The position numbers were made by a program, and so were the translations under genes. From Nonomuraea sediminis (lineage in GTDB: Bacteria; Actinomycetota; Actinomycetes; Streptosporangiales; Streptosporangiaceae), in the NCBI RefSeq assembly GCF_018531495.1, contig NZ_JAHDTI010000012.1:124001-188000 (forward strand): a stretch of DNA of 64,000 nt, given 5' to 3'. The stretch's first letter is position 1. Each line of letters opens with the position of its first letter. This document shows, piece by piece, positions 61,201 through 64,000 of the stretch. The notes under the pieces were generated by a model. It made no database searches. It worked only from the letters and a program-made list of their open reading frames with translations, and had not been told where the DNA came from.

Positions 61201-64000
61201 CGGCGCCGAGCGAGCCCGGCGGTCCGCCACCGCGCACCGCGGCGGAGCGGCTGGTGGCCGGGGTGTGGTCGCAGCTGCTCGGCGTCGACGGGGTGGGTGT
61301 GCACGACGACTACTTCCGCCTTGGCGGCGACTCGCTCACCCTGGCCAAGCTTTCCTCCCGGCTGCGTGCCGAGTCCGGGGCGCACGTCCCGCTGCGCGAG
61401 CTGTTCACCGCCGTGACCGTCGAGGCGCAGGCCCGGCTCGTGGCCACCTACCGGGTGGACGCCGAGCCACTGGCCCCCGGGGTCGCCGGTGCGCGGGCAC
61501 CGCTGTCGTTCGGGCAGCAGCGGCTGTGGTTCCTCGACCGGCTCGAGCCCGGCAACCCCGAGTACCTCGTGCCGCTCGGCGTCGCCGTACCGGAGGACGC
61601 GGGCGAGGATCAGGTGCGCGCGGCATTGGAAGCGCTGGCGGCCAGGCACGCGGTCCTGCGCACACGTTACGAAGTCGAGCGGGGCGAACCCGTCCAGGTC
61701 GTGGACCCAGAACCGGTCATCGACCTGGAGGCCGTACGCGGCAGGCCGCTCGCGCAGGTGGTCGCCGAGGAGCTGCGCGGCGGCTTCGACCTGGAACGCG
61801 GGCCGGTGTGGCGGGCCAGGCTGATCCGTGACAGTGGCGTGCTCCTGCTGGTCGTCCATCACATCGCGTGCGACGGCTGGTCGATGGGCGTGCTGCGCCG
61901 GGAGCTGGCCGAACTGCTGCACGCGGGGGCGCCTGCCCCGGCGCCCCGGCAGAGCTACGCCGACTTCGCCCGCTGGCAGCGCGACCGGCTCGACGGGGAG
62001 CCGATGGAGCGGCTGATCGGCTACTGGCGGCGCGAGCTCGACGGGCTCGCCCCGCTGGAACTGCCCACCGACCGGCCCAGGCCGCCGCGCTGGCGACCGG
62101 ACGGCGACACCGTCGAGGTGCGCCTGCCCGCGCAGACGGCCCGCCAGGTGGCGGAGCTCGGCAGGCAGTCGGGGGCGACGCCGTTCATGGCGCTGCTCGC
62201 GGTCTTCGCCGAGTTGCTGCGCCGCTACAGCGGCCAGGACGACGTGGCCGTGGGCACCCCCGTGGCCGGCAGGGTGCGGCCCGAGCTGGACGACCTCGTC
62301 GGCTTCTTCGTTAACACCCTGGTCCTGCGCTGCGCGACCGGCGGCGAGCAGTCCTTCCGTGCCCTGACCGATCGGGTACGGCAGGCCGCGCTCGGCGCCT
62401 TCGCCCACCAGGAGCTGCCGTTCGAGCGGCTGGTCGACGAGCTGCAACCCGAGCGCGATCCCTCGCGCACCCCGCTCGTCCAGGTCATGTTCGAGCTGGC
62501 CGATGCCGCCGCCGAGGACGGGCGCGAGGTCGAGGCCGCCGTGCTCGCCGCCTGGCGGCTGGCCAAGTTCGACCTCACGATGACGCTCGCCGAGCAGGCG
62601 GACGGTTCGTACACCGGCACCGTGGAATTCGCCACCGCCCTGTTCGACCGCGAGAGCGTCGAGCTGCTCGCCGCCCGGTTCGTACGGCTGGCCGAGCTGG
62701 TGTCCGCCGGCCCCGACACCCCGCTGTCCGAGCTCGACCTGCGCACCCCCGCCGAGCTCGGGTGGAACGACACCGCCCGCGACCGGCCGCCGCTCGCGGT
62801 GCACGAGCTGATCGAGCGGCAGCGCGCCCGCACCCCGGACGCGATCGCGGTCGAGTACGGCGAGCGGAAGCTGACCTACGCCGAGCTCGACGCCCGAGCC
62901 GGGGCTCTCGCCCGGCGCCTGCGCGACCTGGGCGTCACCCTGGAGACACCGGTGGGCGTCCGGATGGAGCGCTCGCCCGAGCTGGTCACCGCGCTGCTGG
63001 CGGTGCTCAAGGCGGGCGGCTGCTTCGTGCCACTCGAACCCGACTACCCGGCGTCCCGGGTGGCCGACACCCTGGCCGCGGCCGGCGCTCCCGTCTGCCT
63101 GATCGACCCCGGTTCGCCGCCGACCGGTGGGCCCGGCGCCGACCTGCCCGTCACGCTGGAGTGCCTGACGGGACCCGGCTACACCAGACCGGTCTCGCCG
63201 GACGGGGCCGTGGCGATCTACTACACCTCGGGCTCGACCGGACGGCCCAAGGGCGTGCTGTGCACGCACCGCGGCTGGGTCAACCGGCTGCTGGCCATGC
63301 AGGAGACCATGCCGCTTGCGCCGGGCGAGGCGGTCCTGCAGAAGACCACGGTGGTCTTCGACGACGCGCCGGTCGAGTGCTTCTGGCCGTTGCTGGCCGG
63401 TGGGCGCGTGGTCGTCCTGCCGCCCGGCGAGCACCGCGACCCCGCCGCCATCCTCACCGCGGCCGCCCGGCACCGGATCACCGCGATGCTGTTCGTGCCC
63501 AGCATGCTCCGGCTGATCCTGGCGGAGCTGGACGAGCGGCGGCTCGCCGAGCTCGACGCGCTGCGGCACGTCGGCACCAGCGGTGAGGCGCTCGACCCCG
63601 GCCTGGTCCGGTGCTTCGTCGAGACCCTGGGCGGGCGGGGAGCGATCCTGCACAACCACTGGGGGGTCACCGAGGCCGCCATCGACTCCACCCACCACGC
63701 GTGCGGGCAAGGCGACGCGCGCGGGGAGGGGGCCGTCACGATCGGCGGGCCCATCACGGGCAACCGGGTCCACGTCCTGGACGCGGACCTGCGCGAGCAG
63801 CCCGCCGGCATCCCCGGCGAGCTGTACGTCGGCGGCACCGGCGTGGCCCGGGGCTACCTGGGTCAGCCCGCGCTCACGGCCGCCGCGTTCCTGCCCGACC
63901 CGTTCGAGGCCGGGGGCAGGCTGTACCGGACGGGCGACCGCGCCGTCCGCCGCCCGGACGGGACCATCACGTTCCTCGGCCGGGTGGACCGGCAGGTCAA
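55239..64000 (+). CDS. Nonribosomal peptide synthetase, C-A-T-C-A-T-C-A (3' partial)
   Basis: At least 2920 codons, open at the window end. Start ATG 55239 behind GAAGGAGG. Residue landmarks: C1 HHIAYDG at 132; A1 TSGSTGRPKG at 605; T1 GGDS Ser989; C2 CHAIMDG near 1193; A2 TSGSTGVPNG at 1638; T2 Ser2032; C3 HHIACDG at 2207; A3 TSGSTGRPKG at 2663. A leading condensation domain means that either a fatty acyl starter or an upstream NRPS feeds module 1. C2 (DAYPAARLQTGMLYEML) is of another subtype than C1/C3, and the first His of its HHxxxDG is Cys. There is no epimerase so far. Specificity codes read by eye: A1 DAYLTGLIL, A2 DAWQISAVG; I make no amino-acid call. Confidence 0.95.
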   Translation, partial: MTGYPLSSGQRRLWFTDRLDPDSTEYLELSAVRLSGEVDVGALAAAFGDVVARHEILRTHYAVADGEPRQLVDPPSEVPVRLVDLSAAPEEGLRDLLDAELDTPIDLVTGPVFRLTLARLADREHAAVLAIHHIAYDGWSDVVLYADWWRCYADRLAGRDPRAGQAAPRYRDHAARQREELAGGLMADGLDFWRDALDGAEPLELRGDWARPQVRSHDGGLHVFTVPAPLAARLRALGRQHRATLFSVLLAGFELLLARYTQRRDLVVGTPVAGRTEAAFEDAIGFFTNTLPLRTRLPADPTFAEALELASDTVLDALDNQDVPFDQIVDALRSGSDLSRTPLFQIAFVMQNNPPLPQPDGLRAVRVPPHRRHARYDLGMELTEEADGSLTGRLAYATALYGEPAMNRLAGHYLHLLSQVATDPERRLAELDLMPPAERRTVEQDWVTGPDVAGSPQPLHRLVERHADTTPDAPAVSCGGLEIGYAQLDRQANRLAHHLRGLGVTNETRVALCLNRGPQETVTELAILKAGGAFVPLDPAHPDERLHDVLREARVQVIVTESELADRFPPHLIIVVLDEEDLDGLPCHRPETACDPASLAYVIFTSGSTGRPKGVAVPHAGLHAVAAHQRELLGIAPGDRVLRFASPSFDASVYESVLALAHGATLCFAGAEALRPGQPLAATLAEEHVTAALIPPSCLAATPAADLPELRVLTVGGEACPASVVAAWGTGRRLVNLYGPTEVTILATAGDCEEGAGAPPIGRPIHGARVYVLDGDLNPVPAGVPGEIYVGGAGVVRGYLYQPERTAARFVPDPFTLGARLYRTGDQARWLPDGRLEYLGRGDGQVKIRGHRVELGEVEAVIAGHPGVERAVATVLGDGTGERRLAGYALAAGTAAPDAAELRAFLRSKVPEYLVPAHLFVLPEFPLTTSGKIDYRALPASSALPARGAAGEEAELTPLESDLLAIWRETLESGDITVDDSFFDVGGDSIRAVRMVGLMRERGLDVSVQDLFTHKSIAALCAVLNNREPQAERRAAVRPFELIDERTRAGLPEDVVDAYPAARLQTGMLYEMLRSRSDHSYHDVTSFYVRDDQPFSPQAMRAAADEVAARHDALRTSFDLTGQDVLQLVHESAIIPFDVVDLTGLAEEEQEACVAAFIHDQRDRPFDVTRAPMLHLVVHVLGADAWRLSMIQCHAIMDGWSEHLVLTELLDAYRGVAHEPPALRYADFVPLEQAALESSQARAFWRDLVRDAEPWALPERWGGGSGYYSIEVPADDLWPDLRRLASAADAHVRHVVHAAFLRTLGAITGQERFVSGLVCNGRPEERDGDRVVGLFLNTVPLALSLEALSWRELVRRVAGEHEAIWPHRRFPLGEIQHEWQGHGRLVDVLFNYVDFHVVDRTSVDLDRTLDLGQSEIALDVTVAGDRILLNGRRDLVERCYGERMAAILREVLESMAANPGADPRPFALGPSATARQVAGGEGEPSSHPGTLHGLFAERAAATPHRVAVEDEHGQHLTYAELDAQAERLAGWLHAAGAGPEHVVGICAWRSPALVVAILGILKCGAAYLPLDPRLPAERVATLLADAKASLVVTEASPPAALYGAPADILRLDQAHVQACGQRPPAPVHPDGAAYVIYTSGSTGVPNGVVATHGGVAARVLDTVTRRGITPADRVMLRSGIGFDAAVWETFVPLLASATLVIAPEEAEHSAETVARSVHDGRVTVLQAVPSMLDALSAEPGWHERDAQPAEPDALRLIYSGGDRLDGALARRVVDDRQVELVNAYGPTECSVGITESRWREDAVDGPVPIGRPLAGVGLMILGLDGGPVPDGVVGELHVSGPALARGYLGRPALTAARFLPDPFHGPGERMYGTGDLVRRDPDGELMFVGRIDHQVKVSGARVEPGEVERALAAHPAVNAAAVLPVTERGRTRLIAYHTGDPALGGDRLRHYLLQRLPAHCVPGAFVHLDALPLTYAGKLDRAALPPAPAPSEPGGPPPRTAAERLVAGVWSQLLGVDGVGVHDDYFRLGGDSLTLAKLSSRLRAESGAHVPLRELFTAVTVEAQARLVATYRVDAEPLAPGVAGARAPLSFGQQRLWFLDRLEPGNPEYLVPLGVAVPEDAGEDQVRAALEALAARHAVLRTRYEVERGEPVQVVDPEPVIDLEAVRGRPLAQVVAEELRGGFDLERGPVWRARLIRDSGVLLLVVHHIACDGWSMGVLRRELAELLHAGAPAPAPRQSYADFARWQRDRLDGEPMERLIGYWRRELDGLAPLELPTDRPRPPRWRPDGDTVEVRLPAQTARQVAELGRQSGATPFMALLAVFAELLRRYSGQDDVAVGTPVAGRVRPELDDLVGFFVNTLVLRCATGGEQSFRALTDRVRQAALGAFAHQELPFERLVDELQPERDPSRTPLVQVMFELADAAAEDGREVEAAVLAAWRLAKFDLTMTLAEQADGSYTGTVEFATALFDRESVELLAARFVRLAELVSAGPDTPLSELDLRTPAELGWNDTARDRPPLAVHELIERQRARTPDAIAVEYGERKLTYAELDARAGALARRLRDLGVTLETPVGVRMERSPELVTALLAVLKAGGCFVPLEPDYPASRVADTLAAAGAPVCLIDPGSPPTGGPGADLPVTLECLTGPGYTRPVSPDGAVAIYYTSGSTGRPKGVLCTHRGWVNRLLAMQETMPLAPGEAVLQKTTVVFDDAPVECFWPLLAGGRVVVLPPGEHRDPAAILTAAARHRITAMLFVPSMLRLILAELDERRLAELDALRHVGTSGEALDPGLVRCFVETLGGRGAILHNHWGVTEAAIDSTHHACGQGDARGEGAVTIGGPITGNRVHVLDADLREQPAGIPGELYVGGTGVARGYLGQPALTAAAFLPDPFEAGGRLYRTGDRAVRRPDGTITFLGRVDRQV

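Noticed and set aside
1..64000. CRISPR array or rRNA genes
   Set aside because: No series of regularly spaced direct repeats and no rRNA-like sequence were seen anywhere in the window.

Overview
The window is high-GC DNA (GTG/TTG starts, ATGA/GTGA stop-start overlaps, twin-arginine and SARP/AfsR-type proteins, a large NRPS) from a filamentous actinomycete. I would guess the Streptosporangiales (Nonomuraea-like), but that is inference. It reads as a chromosome arm in which intact operons alternate with scrapyards of broken mobile elements.

0-5.9 kb: the 3' part of an RHS/YD-repeat polymorphic toxin with a HINT domain and C-terminal toxin, its overlapping immunity gene, then a degraded integration site: the 3' half of a tRNA-Arg(UCU), an integrase C-terminus, a CPBP protease fragment, a second integrase fragment and a frameshifted membrane protein.

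5.9-14.6 kb: a cell-wall block. A response regulator, sensor kinase and lipoprotein operon is divergent from a VanY-like M15 peptidase. A STAND ATPase regulator follows, then a racemase, MurF and a D-alanine-D-alanine-type ligase on the minus strand.

15.0-26.2 kb: a coherent galactoside/galactonate locus. SDR, galactonate dehydratase and a GntR regulator face a sugar ABC transporter plus GH42 beta-galactosidase operon. That operon is divergent from a second GntR gene, which runs into a Tat-exported PhoD phosphatase and a secreted EEP-like protein with a discoidin domain. AT-rich palindromes mark both divergent promoters.

26.3-36.8 kb: a rifampin-type FAD monooxygenase preceded by a 17-aa leader peptide and mutually exclusive hairpins (probable translational attenuation), an NmrA-like/WYL regulator pair, a BBE flavin oxidoreductase, a DUF4267 membrane protein, a hemerythrin-like protein, and a giant SARP regulator whose promoter has three 11-bp-spaced heptamers.

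36.8-51.5 kb: accessory territory. There are broken integrases, two Tn3 transposase 5' ends, IS481 and other remnants, and a second hemerythrin and second giant SARP. The most interesting locus is a two-gene operon of a small two-helix membrane protein and an NLR-like NTPase that share the same short Gly/Val/Asn-rich motif, resembling bacterial amyloid-signalling (NLR-effector) pairs. A LysR-controlled SRPBCC / 24-aa / membrane protein operon follows.

51.5-64 kb: the start of a nonribosomal peptide cluster: CPA2 antiporter and MFS exporter (minus strand), then alpha/beta hydrolase, MbtH, a coupled 23-aa ORF and a C-A-T-C-A-T-C-A NRPS running off the end of the window.
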